From Sclerodactyla briareus (taxonomy: Eukaryota > Echinodermata > Holothuroidea > Dendrochirotida > Sclerodactylidae): a DNA stretch of 64,000 nt. The notes below the pieces were generated by a model. The model worked only from the letters and a program-made list of their open reading frames with translations. It had not been told where the DNA came from and ran no database searches. Location: NCBI GenBank assembly GCA_026419785.1, contig JAODTK010002788.1, positions 108,540-172,539 on the forward strand, in the 5' to 3' direction. Every line of letters starts with the position of its first letter. Position 1 is the first letter of the stretch. Shown one piece after another: positions 13,490-26,200 of this stretch. The position numbers and the translations under genes were made by a program.

Positions 13490-13930
13490 GTCCTACGCAT
13501 TGTCAAGATTTGAACCTTTTGATGACATTGCTTCCAAGATGCCCACTCATAACTGGCGGGTTAACCAGCGACGTGTGTATCCCCCAGTACACTCTTGTGG
13601 ACCTCGTTTAGAGGAAGCAAATCAAATTATGTCCATTTGACCTCCAGTACTTTGGATTTGAAATGCCCGCCCTTCTGTTCAGGTCCCCAACTGTAGTCAC
13701 AACCCCCCCCCCCCCCAAATTTTTGTTTGAATACGACCACGTTTAGAAAACGCCTGCATATAGCAAAGTTTACCTCTGGTGACGCTTGAAATGTCCTTCT
13801 GTTGTATAGGACGACCTACACATCACCAAATTTTTATTCAAATTCACCATAGTTAGAAAAATTGCGAAAACATAAATTTGACCTCTGGTGACCTTTCAAT
13901 CAACGTCATGTTTATTCGGGACCAACTTTG
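13490..13930 (+). repeat. Array of the GACCTC-TGGTGACC repeat family (plus orientation)
   Basis: Units of about 110-135 bp recognisable by GACCTCTGGTGACC (about 13,771 and 13,876) and GACCTCCAG (about 13,640), followed by a CAAATTTTTxTT block and a TAGAAAAxxGC block. The same family is seen at 39,980-40,130, at 41,060-41,720 (reversed) and at 59,480-59,770. A poly-C run at about 13,705 interrupts one unit. Confidence 0.7.
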
Positions 13931-14640
13931 TCCCCATCCACCAGTTTGTGTGAATTAGACTAGCTCTGTTTTTCGCGGAAAAAACACACCAAAATTTTTC
14001 GTTAAATCGGACAAACTCTTTTCGTGTAAAACCTGTAAAAATAGGACAGCAGAATGCATGTGCTGCCCACTTTTGAAACTCATCCGATATTCCAGTAGGA
14101 TTATTCGGATAAAGCGTTAAAGAGATATTGGCGGTAATCTGGCTACCGGCTAGAGTTTCCGGCGGCGGAGACGGCCACGTGCTGCACCCCCCCCCCCCCC
14201 CAAAAAAACCCCATAATATTCCTGGACTTCCAGTATCCGCGTTGATATAATTATTTAGATCCCGCTTTAACAATTATAGAACCCCTCAGTCACTACGAGG
14301 CATCCACAAGTGGGGGACTGAACGGTTTGGAAATGATTGTCGCCTTAATATACGAGATAATGTTAAATCTTCGAATTGAATAATAAAATTTCTATCTCGT
14401 TGAGGGCTTCGTATTATGCTGCAGTTCTATATACTTCAATGGAATGTTTCCGAGTGATTAAGGTGGATTGAGGTGATTTAAAAAGGGACTATGGGTTACA
14501 TTGCGTCGTCTGACACTTACGCCGAGAAGGGCATGGCAAGGCCGTGTTTAATTATATCATTACACTATTAAGCGCCCAAAGCGCGGAACTCAAACGAAGA
14601 CGATCGTCGATAGTCGACGTTGCGTTGAGCCCGGAGGGAG
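13931..14640. other. No gene; upstream flank of a signal-peptide exon
   Basis: Contains a 14-15 nt poly-C run (about 14,187) followed by A-run. Towards the end, 14,570-14,640 turns CpG-richer (GATCGTCGATAGTCGACG and an inverted GCGCCCAAAGCGC), which could be promoter-proximal sequence for the exon at 14,656. A TTAATTATAT stretch lies at about 14,550. Promoter role is inference. Confidence 0.4.
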
Positions 14641-14655
14641 GAATTAAAGGCAATT

Positions 14656-14710
14656 ATGAAGGTCGCACCTATCTTACTGTTATTGTTCGCCCAGATAGCA
14701 ATATCGATTG
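14656..14710 (+). CDS. Candidate first coding exon: signal peptide of a secreted protein
   Basis: The ATG (A at -3) opens MKVAPILLLLFAQIAISI: a lysine, then a hydrophobic core of about 12 residues, then small residues. That is the shape of an N-terminal secretion signal. The frame runs exactly into G|GTAAGA at 14,711, a strong splice donor in phase 1. Phase 1 right after a signal peptide is the usual arrangement in genes for extracellular proteins. The mature protein is not identified. Candidate downstream phase-1 exons are at 20,307-20,393 and 21,511-21,593, with weaker ones at 16,326 and 16,596, but joining them is speculative. What is seen: start, hydrophobic stretch, donor. What is inferred: expression and secretion. 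Confidence 0.55.
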
Positions 14711-15489
14711 GTAAGATTTTTCGTTCAATAAGCTTCTTTTTTCATTTCACTGATTTCAACTATTGGTGACTTTCCTTTTATTAAGCTCTCCCTATTCCTA
14801 TAGTCCTACCAATTGTCAAAAGTTGACTTGAATTGGACTGTTCTGTTTCGCACGAGCCATATTCGTATTACCGTCTTCATAAATTATTCACTGCCACCGT
14901 GTGTTTGTTCAAAGAGGAGAGAGAACGGGGTGGAGGAGGGGGGGGGGGTGGAGTCAGGTCACAGCTACATTGAGATCTCTCCTGCTATTTGAGTTTCATT
15001 TGGTGATCCGTGCATGTTCAAAGTTTAAATGTGGCAGAGGACTCTCTCTCATCACCATTTGAGATGCTTTCACGCTGAATTCACTCTTTTAGACGCTTTG
15101 GCACCACAAAATGAGCATTCGAGTTCTAAAATTCATACCATTGCGAGTGCTTCTACCCACACCACGAATGAATTCTCCTGTGGTTATGGGCGCAGTTTCC
15201 AGAAAATACTGATTACATTCGAACAACTCCAGTGAAGAGTGGGGTCAAATCAGGTCAGGTTTGAAAATTGGTAGGTGGAACTTAAATGAACAAAAAACTT
15301 ACCGGTCAATTTATCTTACCCTCAAACCTCAACTAAACGTAAAAGCCTCTGGGCATACTTTCAAACAAAAATCCCGACATTCATTAAAAATTTCCATCAA
15401 AAATTGGGGGACCCAATTTTGGCTGAATGAGAACACAATCAGTCAAGAATGAAATCCGTAATATTTAAACTTTCCAATGATGTATGATT

Positions 15490-15730
15490 TGTATGGGCGA
15501 CACTCCCTCATAATCAAGTTCAAGTTCAGTTTACCATGTTTATTACCACTCCGGGCCCCGGTCCCATTCCATATAACACAGATTACAGAGAATATTCAGT
15601 ATAATATTAGGATAACATGTACATTTTAGGTCTATATTACATATAAGTCAATAAAAGTTGGGTGGAAAGACAGAGGGTAGTTCACTTTCCTAGTCTGGCC
15701 CCACATTTAAACATGAGTTGAAAACAAAAT
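15490..15730 (-). mobile_element. Probable LINE 3' end remnant
   Basis: Read on the minus strand, the stretch ends with AATAAACATGGTAAACTGAACTTGAACTTGA-type sequence: an AATAAA-like signal followed by short TGAACT(T) repeats. Short 3' repeats of this kind are common on CR1-group LINEs. No protein-coding part is visible, so the call rests on the tail only. Confidence 0.35.
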
Positions 15731-16325
15731 TGGACATGAAGAAAGAGAAGGCAACTCTATTGGTAACCAGAAACAAGGAAATATTTATTATAGAAAAGAG
15801 AGTTATACGTTGTGAAGTTTTTGAAGAGCAAGCTGCTGCTTATTTATTTCTTCTTGAGAGACGTTAGAGGAATTTCGTTTTTCAAATTTTGGTGGTTAAA
15901 AGCAGGCCCAGAGTGGACACTGGTGCTCCTTCTGGGGGGGGGTAAAAGGGGTGGCTTGACAAGTGATCATTCTGTAACGTGTATTGAAGTTTGATAATTG
16001 GAAAATTAATGTTTCTGAAGGACCTAGGGTATGGACGGTACCGTGGTGGAAGTCATATACGCAATATAACTAGCTGATAGTCTTAAACCTCCTCGAAATG
16101 GAACTTTGGTTGTGATACATAGAAAAATGTCAACTGAGCATTTTCATGTGTACAGAAGTTATTATCAGACAAATCTGGACAACAAGTAACCGGGACTAGA
16201 TACGCCTTCAAAGTCCGCCAACAATACGTACTATGTACGTACACACATTCACGAGACTATGAACTATAAATAAGCCCATCAATTGCAAAAGATTCGGCGG
16301 CTCTTCTTCAGTGCGTTATTTATAG

Positions 16326-16391
16326 GAGTTATCCCTGGAAGTCAGGATTAGAAAGTCTACGGAACTTGCTACGAAACCGCTATCGTCGGAG
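16326..16391 (+). other. Candidate small internal exon (weak)
   Basis: Sixty-six bases between TTATTTATAG and G|GTAAGC. In the phase-1 frame that would follow the 14,656 exon it reads GVIPGSQD, a TAG stop, then KVYGTCYETAIVGG and ends in phase 1. The other phase is open but does not fit upstream. It is therefore either a broken exon, a base error or chance. Confidence 0.2.
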
Positions 16392-16595
16392 GTAAGCGGA
16401 CAGGCAATCGTATCGTAAGTTAAAGTGGAATACGCGAGTCAAACTTTCTTTTATTGACAATGCTATTTCTACCACTCATATAAAACTTTTCACAAGACCA
16501 AGATGAAAAAAATTTATTTTTCAAATAATGTTAAGTCTTTGTATGGAAAGGGCTATATATAGATTTTTCCACACCAGTGCCGATTCTTATTTCAG

Positions 16596-16624
16596 CTGAC
16601 CTCCAAAGCCATGTTTTGATACAC
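16596..16624 (+). other. Candidate micro-exon (weak)
   Basis: Twenty-nine bases between a good pyrimidine-rich acceptor (CGATTCTTATTTCAG) and a consensus GTAAGT donor. The phase-1 reading is open (ADLQSHVLIH). Too short to be trusted alone. Confidence 0.2.
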
Positions 16625-16859
16625 GTAAGTTCATTTTTTGCCTTTATTAAGAATAGTTAAGCTCAACGCGCGGTGACAATATTGCATTCCGTGATCCACA
16701 AGTGTCGATGAGACCGTGACCGTCGTTACTTTTTTAAATTCCTGAATGGTGCTGATATAGGGGTCATTCCGGAGCTTCGTGGGCACATCGGTGCAGAATT
16801 TACATTAAGAACATAATTATTGGAACCCGCCTTATTGTCTAGACTCCGAACCAGTCACC

Positions 16860-18140
16860 GGGACGTCTTTTTCTTGTAAATGCAGTTTTGGGCGATAGCG
16901 AGGCTCTTGGTCTCCACTCATGGTTTCGGTGGACTTGGGTTTCTGAGGGTTTTTTTGCGGTATCGTCGGTCGCCTGGGCAATCATGTCGGGCCGATCTCC
17001 CGACTCCTCCGAGCTTCCGGGAAAGTGGTCGGATTCTGGAGTTCACTGATGACATTTTCAGACCAAACGTAAAATGGCGCGTCTCGGGGGTTGCGGAATG
17101 TACACCTGCCTCGAGATCTTCCACGAGCACCAATGGAGATAATGGAGCGAGTTAACACTGGTGCTCATCCACGATCAGTACGGTTTCTTCATGAGCCTCA
17201 CTGATTCTGTGAGAATCTCTATGACATAAAACTCGAAGAGTGTAAGCCCTCTTAAAAACATCATCGACTTGTCCTCAGAAAACTGACCGTTGCTATAGCG
17301 ACAGCGGATATTTATGGGGATGATTCACTCTGGCCTCCCTAAGGATTGAACCAGATGAGGATAGCCAGCATTCGCCTAGCTAACTCTCTGAAATCCGGTA
17401 TTGAGTCATCCCCTTAATTATGACTGCTAATAACATGAGGATGTCGTGACACCGTTTTATCAACACTAAGCATAACGTGAGGTCGGTTCCTGTTATGCTC
17501 TCCGTCCAAGGGGTTGGAATCACACCTTCCCGACATCTGCCAGGGGAGTTTGGAATGGACACCAATCGTCCGTCTTTTCATCGCCAGAGTACACCACAGA
17601 AATTTACATAGTGTGGTTTGTCGCGGGAATTCTACGGACGCTGCTACTTAACGCAGGACAGCACGCCGAATGAAAGGTTCGGGGCAGAACCCCTCGGTAA
17701 CCCCGCACGTCCAGGCGCAAGGAGAAGGACCCGAAGGTTGTGGGTCTCGTGTGGGGTTGTGCTGGTGGTTGCCGAGATGTTCGTCCGCCTCTCCGCACCG
17801 GTCGCCCTCGGCTTAATCTGAGGGGGCGTCCGGTTTGGTTCCCGGACATCCTCTAAATCCATGCAGGAGCCCGTTCGGCTTCATGTCAAGAAAAACTAAG
17901 TAGGCTGGCCATTGAGGTTGCAGCTTCCTCTGAAGTGCGCCGGCTGGCCCGGCGCGACGATGGTCGCGCGTACCCCCGACCACCCTGTTTCCCCCTCCTT
18001 GGCCCCACAGGTACCACCGATCAACGAGCGTATATGCGACCTGTTTTATATCCATTGTTCCGCGTGACGTTCCGACCGGGAAATAAGCGATGAACTTGGT
18101 GAAAGTGTTCTAACGCTCAACTCATTCGCGTCGTGCTATG
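16860..18140. other. GC-richer region, possibly the 5' part of an old LINE
   Basis: Higher GC than the flanks, with overlapping open frames on both strands (17,604-18,055) that are frame shadows of each other. It lies just upstream of a recognisable LINE endonuclease core at 18,163 on the plus strand, so it may be that element's 5' region. No family motif was found in the region itself. Confidence 0.35.
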
Positions 18141-18162
18141 CTGTACTCCTCTTCTGACCGAA

Positions 18163-18460
18163 TGTCATTCTGGATGATTTCAATGCCTCCATTGGTGTAG
18201 TAGGTGATGGCTATAGTCATGTCTTGTCCCCATGTATCTGGCAGCCGTGATTGATAGCAGCTCCGGTTACTACTTTGCCAATTCCTTAGGCGCAGAATTT
18301 GGCTTGGTTCTTGTCAAAGTCTGATCCTGCGATTGCTTTGGTACTCAATGATGCCGCATAGTGGAGATTGGAGATGCTCATGAACTGTAGTGTCTTCAAG
18401 AGGTGCCCATTTTCTTTCACGACTGATCACAAATTAATGGTCATGTACGCCTCCTGCGGT
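18163..18460 (+). mobile_element. LINE endonuclease remnant
   Basis: The plus strand reads VILDDFNASIGVVGDG, the AP-endonuclease block usually seen as hLGDFNA-xhG, then after a shift SPHVSGSRD, and ends with FTTDHKLMVMYA (from about 18,413), matching the conserved TDH block near the endonuclease C-terminus. Spacing between the two blocks is right for a LINE endonuclease. Stops and shifts show it is dead. Sequence continues to about 18,990 with an open frame (18,584-18,997) that I cannot assign; it may be the linker to a lost RT. Distinct in sequence from the CR1-like copies at 0-8 kb. Confidence 0.65.
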
Positions 18461-18997
18461 ACTGTAGCTACACTGTATGCTGACAAACTAGGGCCTTCGA
18501 TTGATGGCCTGGAGGGGGAATTGTGACCCTGAGCAGGATGGCCAAGCTTCCAAGCCTACTGTCTACCTCTAGACAGCAGTGGAGTGATCCAGACGTCCTA
18601 TGAGACCACCGGGTACTTCTCTGAGGAAACAGTCGGAGGCCATCGTGCGGAGTCGGGCCAGCTAGGGAGCTTTGCGCATGGCACTAAGGCAATCGACGCG
18701 ACCGTGAGGCAGAGTGTCTGTGATTCTGTGGGGAAGGCACCTGGCTACAGTGCCGCTCGCAGCCGGCTTACAGAACGATCCAGAGACTCCGCAACTGGTC
18801 TCTGTGGACTACTACCTCTATCTCTCGCAACGTCTCTATCTCTTCAAACAATGGATTGTGGAGGGTCAGTACCTTTTATTGTTTGTAACGTGAATCTGAA
18901 TCGGCATCGCACCCGCAGTAGCATCAAATGCAATCTTAGCCTTAGACACCACACATACGACAGTACTCTCGCATACTACGGTTTTCGCAAGGACTAA

Positions 18998-20306
18998 AAG
19001 TAGGTATTCTTGTATTAATGTTTATGCTGATTCTTCCGGGTAAATTGTTAAGAAGATGAATGAAACGTTTCTCATTACTGCCTATATTCATTTTTATGGT
19101 GCCCGTTCTTTTGACTGTGTTTTTTGTGACGCCCATTGCAGTAAGATGATATCAGATTAAAGAACGGCATACTTCACAATTCAAATCATAAGCGACAGGA
19201 TCGGTACCCAAGAAGACTGGGCTCTTGGTTTAGTGGAGGGGGGAGGGTGGTGAGAGAGTAGGAGACCAGAAGAAATCAGAAATTGTTATAATTGTAATCT
19301 ATTTGTATAACCCATATATATTGCGTTATTTGCGGGTTTCCTCCACAGTCGGACTATGTAGAAGAATACCGGGCGTGAGGCAAAATAACAGGGTAGGTAC
19401 TCTGCACGATTGACTGACTGATAGCAAATCACAACAGTGTTGCACTCACCTTTTGGAGGCTCGTTTGAAAAACTGAATACTAAATCGCCCCGCAGTATGT
19501 CAGACGATAGTCGTCAAATAATTTGATCTGTTTCCCTACCTGGTACTTGTGTATATGCTTCGTCTGCCCATTAGTGATTGAATGTTGACAGTATTGTACA
19601 AAACCATTAAAGCAGAGGAAATGGAGAAGTGGTTCTTCCCTAGGTAGCTCTACTCGCTGTTGCAATGGGCAGGTGCAATGGGGGGGGCGGGGTCTTCACC
19701 CCCTGGTCCGCTTTGTAATGCAGTGGACTGTCTGAGGTTCATTTCGTTTGTTCGGGTATTTGCAACAACTTCATCGGTCGGCTGTGCGCAAGGCACGTGA
19801 ACTTGAGGTCTTCCGCTCAACCAATTCCGTGTTACACTCTGCCTCCATATATCTGAGCACTAGCCGAAAAGGGAAGACGAGTTACGCCAAGTGGCTCATC
19901 TTTACGATCGATAAGACCAGGGTCTCAACGTTCCATTCAGCATTTAGTATTCGCACTCCTTACAGCCACGAAGCATACAAACATATTGTAGTGATATAAT
20001 TGTATTGACTTATACAACAAACTGGATTGAACAAATAATTGTTGGAGCGAAGTATCACGTCAAAATTCGTTTTTATTAAATTCGCGAAAATGTCACTATC
20101 TCTCCAAGAATTAGAAATGATTTGAGAGCTTCGATTTTGACTGAGCTTCGTTTGTAGATGAGGTATCGCACCGATTGGCATTCATTTCAAATATCATTGA
20201 TGCCTATTTTCTCGGATACGCGGAGGAGCCTCACCTTGGCTCCCTGAACCGTAGAATTGAAATCAAATCTAATCTCGCGTTGTCAATAGTATTTTCATTT
20301 TTCAAG
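18998..20306. other. No gene recognised
   Basis: Mixed-composition sequence with a G-run at about 19,680. The open frame at 19,748-19,999 has no recognisable motif. Confidence 0.5.
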
Positions 20307-20393
20307 TGGTGAATAACTGTTCGAAGTATCTATCCGGCAATTCTCAAGACAGACATATTTCATTCTATACCCTGGTGAATGTGGTATATGGAG
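20307..20393 (+). CDS. Candidate internal exon, phase 1-1
   Basis: Eighty-seven bases from a pyrimidine-rich acceptor (ATTTTCATTTTTCAAG) to G|GTAAGC. In phase 1 it is open throughout: after the split codon it reads NNCSKYLSGNSQ and ends LVNVVYG plus one base, leaving phase 1. Symmetric phase-1 exons are typical of extracellular modules, which would suit the signal-peptide exon at 14,656, but the module is not one I know. Translation upstream of the acceptor is also open in the same frame for only a few codons. Functional assignment: none. Confidence 0.35.
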
Positions 20394-21510
20394 GTAAGCA
20401 TCCAGGAGTGTACCCTTGCGGACAGAATGGTAGTTCGATCATCCAGGAATATATCCAATACCTGCGACTTCTCCATTACCCTCCCCGGTGAAGAAGAGGA
20501 TAATCTTGGAATAGTGCTGCTCACCCGCAACGCCTCTGAACAACATGAGCCCTCACAAAACATTTGCAAATTATGAAGCATACAATCCAAACGCCTCCTT
20601 CGGTTCAGATAAGTATGGCGATCGGGGCCCTTTTCTTTTGCTGTGTGCAGAATTGTTTCGTCCTGCTCCGTGGATGGAACTCTCTCCCTTAACCACATTT
20701 GTTAGAACATACACAGCGTTACTGATTTCTTTGTTCTATCTTAGTTTGTAATTGATAATTGCTCATTTCTGTCAAGTGTTACTTGTATAGGATTGTGTTT
20801 TTCATCATGCTCAAATAGAAATTGGATGTATTTCTAAAATATTAGAATCGGATTAATTAGATTGTTCTCGTGAATGTTCGTATTGGTTTTCAGCGTTAAT
20901 TGCACAAAACATTCAGAGAATTATCGCTTCACAATTGAACTCCGAACTGAAATGTTACAAAATTCAATCAAGGCCTGATATTTTAGGTGTCTCCCAACTG
21001 AAATTACGATCTGAATGTTTCTTCCCAATTTCCCAATTTCCATGAAAATGAGCTTCAAACTAGACATGAATTTGTGTCAGTGGCGTACTCACTGGGGGGG
21101 GTGTGGGGGTCGTTAACACACCCCCCCCTCTCCCGTGACCCAAGTGATCAAGACATTTTTAACACGCTAATTTTCTGAAAATCGCAGCCAGCAGTGAAAA
21201 CCAGACCCGTGAACGATTTTCCTGGCGATAATTGTTGATACCCATTCGTGAATACTTGACGTATTGCAATATGACAGTAGTTAACTTAGCTCTATGAAAC
21301 ATGCTATGGACCACTTCAGAAGCCCTAAATATATCGTCAGGCTCAGAAGAAACCAACATCGTACACATTATGATAAAACTAGGTGACTTTATCTGTATGA
21401 ACGATAGCCCCTTCATTTGTGCGGAATCCAATTTCTCACTGAGATTTCAGTTTTCACAAATCAAAAAGTTTCCACCACTATCAATCCCATCTTTCTCTCT
21501 TTTTTCGCAG

Positions 21511-21593
21511 AGTCAAGGGTCGGGTTGTTGATAAGCGTTTCCGGCGTCAATGACACGAATGGACCGAGGAGAGGGGACTTGATGAAAAACTAA
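21511..21593 (+). CDS. Candidate terminal exon (phase 1)
   Basis: Preceded by one of the best splice acceptors in the window (CATCTTTCTCTCTTTTTTCGCAG). In phase 1 it is open for 26 codons (SRVGLLISVSGVNDTNG...DLMKN) to a TAA at 21,591. It would join in frame to the 20,307-20,393 exon. The other two phases stop within about 15 codons. No recognisable domain. Without transcript evidence this remains a candidate. Confidence 0.3.
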
Positions 21594-23050
21594 AAATATT
21601 ATTGTATTGAAGGTCGTTAACCGAAATTGTATATATACAGTGAAGTCATTATATCATTATAACAAACGCGTCAATGTTCACAGATTCAAAATCCGAACTG
21701 AATTCTATACAAGAAGCTATGAACACATCACTTCCCGAATGTTCGAGCAAACAGATTACATCAATTTAAAGGGTGAGGATAAGCTGGACCATTTATCTGT
21801 AGCATGTCATATTATGGTTATATAATTGACGGGGGGCAAAATGTAATAAAATGCTGACATATCTGTCTAACGAATATGGGAATCCTTCTCCAGAGGCTCT
21901 TGGCGTAATACAATTTCACACCAATTTGTTTGATCTGCCTAATTTTTCTAATGTCAAGTGTGCTCCTCATATAAAAAAAGCCAATGTACTTATAGACCAA
22001 TTTCATTTGACTGCAGTGATGTAACCTTACGAGCTCACATAGATGTGAAATCCACGGGGTTCGAACCTAGAACCCATATTTATCCAATGCCTAACATACA
22101 TATTACGTATGTGCATATATACATATACCAATATTTGTAATGTTTCAAAGGAATATTAATGCAAAATATTTGCGGATGTGATAACGTGACAGTTTATAGA
22201 GTATGTCGGCTCCCGCTTGAAATAAAAAAATTAAGAGAAGGACACGTTTGAACTTCAACTCAGAGACCTCTGCTGAGAACGATGTATCCGGTATATACCT
22301 AGCAATTGGAGTTGATTTCGACAGAGCGACAAGTAAATCAAACTGTACAAAATTTGTATTATCAAAAAAGAGCGGGTGATGTTCCTCGCTTCAGTATGGC
22401 CAATCTTTACTATTTTGAACAATAAATGAACATGGAATGAAAACATGTGCATACTTCTTCATGACAATATCAAAAAAGTATCTTATCAACGCGTTTCGTG
22501 GGCGAGGGAGGGGGAGGGGGCTACGGCACTGATCAGCATAACACGACACTACGACTTCCTTACCGCGATAGACGTATACATTAGTGAGAACTTTGCAGTA
22601 TTGAACAAGATAAGCAATGAAATATATGGTCTACGGATAAAGTCCTCAAATCCGCACCTAGGGACCATATAAAATGTTGCTAATAATTATTTTGTTTCCT
22701 TTTAATTTAGAACCATGCACGTCCTAGAATCTACACATGGGGTAAGGGTGTGTATTATTGCGGCGTCTAAGGGCTGACGGGGGTAGGTTCATATTGATCA
22801 CTAGACCCAACCATAAATCCAGTAGTAGCCTAATTTTGATAAAATGCTAAATAGTCATGTATGACTTGTGACGTAAATAACGAGGCGACCGTTTTCTAAT
22901 GCGTTTCCAACTAGGTTCTGGAGGGTAGTAGGCACTAAATCAGAAGATGATCGCCACCTGCCAGGGAGATATATTACTACTGATCACTTCCTGAAGGAAA
23001 CCCTATAGCAAGCACGGTTCGCCAGCAGCTTCTACGGAAGAACAACTTTC
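21594..23050. other. No gene recognised
   Basis: AT-rich, with short open frames lacking motifs. Just before this stretch, 21,096-21,130 carries a G-run and C-run inverted pair around GTTAAC. Confidence 0.5.
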
Positions 23051-23215
23051 ACTGTAAAGAAAATATGTAGAATGGAGCAGAAGGTGCCGGTAATTTTACT
23101 GTAAATTTACAGTGATTTACGTGAACTCACAGTAGAATTCCGTTACAGTCAATTATGGCAACCCCAACTCCGCTGCAATTTACCGTAGTTGTTCACAGTG
23201 TACTTTACACATCGT
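23051..23215. repeat. Cluster of ACTGTAA / TTACAGT motifs with a 16-bp perfect palindrome
   Basis: ACTGTAAATTTACAGT at 23,098-23,113 is its own reverse complement. Related half-motifs occur at 23,051 (ACTGTAAA), 23,130 (CACAGTAGAA), 23,145 (TTACAGTC) and 23,193 (CACAGTG). Likely a short MITE-like element or its remnant; ends not defined. Confidence 0.5.
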
Positions 23216-26200
23216 TTGTTCTTAATGAATGTAAGTGCCGCCCAGTGTGTCCACTGCAGTGATAATGTTTTGAGTAACATCTATATTTATATAAAAAATG
23301 GACTCCAGACTCGCATGAAGGGTCGCTGTATATTGCGACATTTTTTTTTTAGACGCTGCTTTTGCTCCGTTTTTCTACGAGGCCGTGTGAGACTTGACAG
23401 GAAAGCCCCAAAATATGATAGATCCAAAAACTTTTCAAGTGACATAATTCATTATCTATGTAGATTAGATTGCTTCAGACATCATGTTAAAACGTACTAA
23501 ATTCCAAAGGCGCAAGCCACTGTCTGAGGTTGGGGGAGGGGTCAAGAGCAATTGGGGGGGGGGGGGTCCGAAGCAGTGATGGGGAACATTTTTTGTGGGA
23601 AAATTCATTATGTAATGAAGACCGTCCCAAACGTTGGAGGGTCATGACCCTCGGACCCCCTTAGTGGCTGCGCCCTTGCTAAATTCAAGTAACGTTCAAA
23701 GATGAATCACGCGAGAGAGTTACATTATTACTCTACGTAAGTAAGATCTATTCTATCGAGTAACTATCAAGGTACTGTCGTCTGGGTTCACTGAGGCATC
23801 CGTTATGAAGAGTAAGAGAGCTTGATCTCTAGTGTGATCTGAACAAACAATTTAGTCATTTCATTAGATTCAGTCTGAGACTAAGGTTTCGGTGTCGTCA
23901 AAACCTTCAAAATCCACTATAATTGAAGCACAGCAGGTGGATATTCGGTAATATTTTGTATCAATTCTGCTGGGAGAAATTGATGAAAAGTGAGAATTAT
24001 TGTTTCGTCATGGTTGGTCTCATGGGCAGATGACATGAACTTTCCTGTCCAATATCAACTTTGTTTGGGAAATTCCATCAGGTAAGGTTAGGATCTCCCG
24101 ACCTCGCGTGTTTACTGTTTGGTGAGAGGGAGGTCCAAAGAATTTTTCTAATATAAATCATTTTTAGTGGTCTGAATAATGTTACAACAATAGAATGTGG
24201 GGAGAGGCCCATCAATGACAAACTCGTTGAATTACGCAAAGTAGTATTATGTATACCTTTTTTTCACCAACTTTGTATTCGATATGATATTCCTCATGAT
24301 GGAGCGCGGTATCTCCACTTGATCAGCGGATAAAAGAAAACAGAATGACAGAAGGACGTCGATGAGATTAAAAAGCTTATGATGGTAATGAAACGGACTA
24401 GTAACCGACGCCATGCTTACGCAGACGCCTAAATCGTTTCCACTATCATTAGTGGAAATCAAATTCAGTTGTCAAGAAATTTGATGGTTTGGCTGGCGTT
24501 GGTGAAGATGAATAATCACAAGTGCTCTTTAAAACACATACATTCACTTTAATGACCAGTCGACGTAGCGGCCAGGGATTACCCTAGCTGCCACTCGATC
24601 TGATACTTTTAAATAGAAACTCATTTCACCCAGTGCGTTTTGATTGCGGAATAACAGGCAAAGATGTTGTCAGGGTCCCCGCAGGGTGTGACAGTTTTGT
24701 TTCCATGAACCAATAAGCAAGGAGTCAGGACCAGTAGGCTCATCTTCAGTTTTTCTAGAAATGTTTATGGCTTTATTCACATAAACACTCCTGACAGCGC
24801 CGAGGGCGTGAATAAGGTATGACAGCTGCTGTACAGTGCATGATAAATGTCATTATTCCACCCTTCCCTCTACCAGTCATGAAATTGCCGATAACCAGAG
24901 AATCAAACCAAATATTGAAGACATCTAAATTATTTTGCGGGCAGGCAAACGGCGTGTTCAGCGAAGAACATCATCACACTTTGTATTCTACTACTGTAAT
25001 AACGTTGGGTGTATGAATATAATTGAAATTCTACTAAAAAGTATTAACTGGTCAACTGCGACATGGAAGTTGGGAAATTCATGGGACCGTACTGAAACCA
25101 TATTACGGGATAGAACTCTGTCGGGTCTTGACACGAAAGTTGTTGGATGTCCATGACCACGTCAATGATATGGTATAAGAGACTCCGTGCACAAATTATA
25201 AAGTAACTAACAATGTTATTCGAGAGTCACCGATGGTTCAGGATAACTTCAACTGGAGCGGGGGGGCGTCCGTGTCAAATCAAATATGGATTGGAGGACT
25301 CCACTATTTTGAGACAGAAATAAACTGTAGGGATTATATCTTCTTTTGCTGAATTGGCGTTATCTGTGTGCGGCAGTAGAATAATTGCATTGAATATATT
25401 AATTAAGGTAGTTGGATCATCTGTGCTCAATACGACAGCAAGGGTGTTGCATGTCTTCAGTAGTCGGAGCTAAGCGCTAACGCTTTTCGCACGAAAATAG
25501 CTCTATGTGTAAGGTAGAAAGGGAGTCGGGACCAGAACGGATCCTTCTCCAAACAAGCTGGGAGGCGAGTAGACGCATTATACTAGTGAAAAGCAGAACA
25601 CTAAACTTTGATTGAAGCGCCGCGTCCAAGGTCGCCACGGTGTGGGGCTCAAACCTAATATAGTATGAATCCCCCGAATTACCATCAACCAGCAGCTAGC
25701 CCCCTATGATCAAATTGACGTAATAATTACATGGACCTGGTCAACCTAACAATGCATGTTCAAAATAAAGAATGCAATCATACATTCTGATTTTGTTCAG
25801 GTTACTTATCAATGTGAGAGGGGAGGTCGTGGAATAAGGAATTAAAAACGGTTTGATTCTCTGGAAAGAAATTTTCATAGCAGTAGCAGTTCATCTCTCC
25901 AATAATGTCCACATAACGTGAATTATGGCGTGACCCGACAGATGTCAAAAAAAAAAATGACCCGACCTGGTGTGAACGAAGATTACCACGTGAGCAAAAC
26001 ACGTTCTTGTGATCAGGATTTTCGTGGTGAATGTATCCTCAACCTGTGTCTAACTGATTGGGAACGAAGAGTGACAATTTTCGAAATACTCTTCAGAATA
26101 TATGTCATAAACTGTCTGTTAATTTACCTTTCCCAGTTCTCACCTTCGGGTGGAGTTGATGGTCTATTCCGATACGGGGTAATATAAGATTCTCAGAAAT

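Noticed and set aside
17604..18055. Four overlapping arginine/proline-rich frames
   Set aside because: GC-rich shadows on both strands. No family recognised; more likely an old LINE 5' region.
22050..22085. GGTTCGAACC word as a tRNA gene
   Set aside because: No matching stems or A box at the right distance on either strand.
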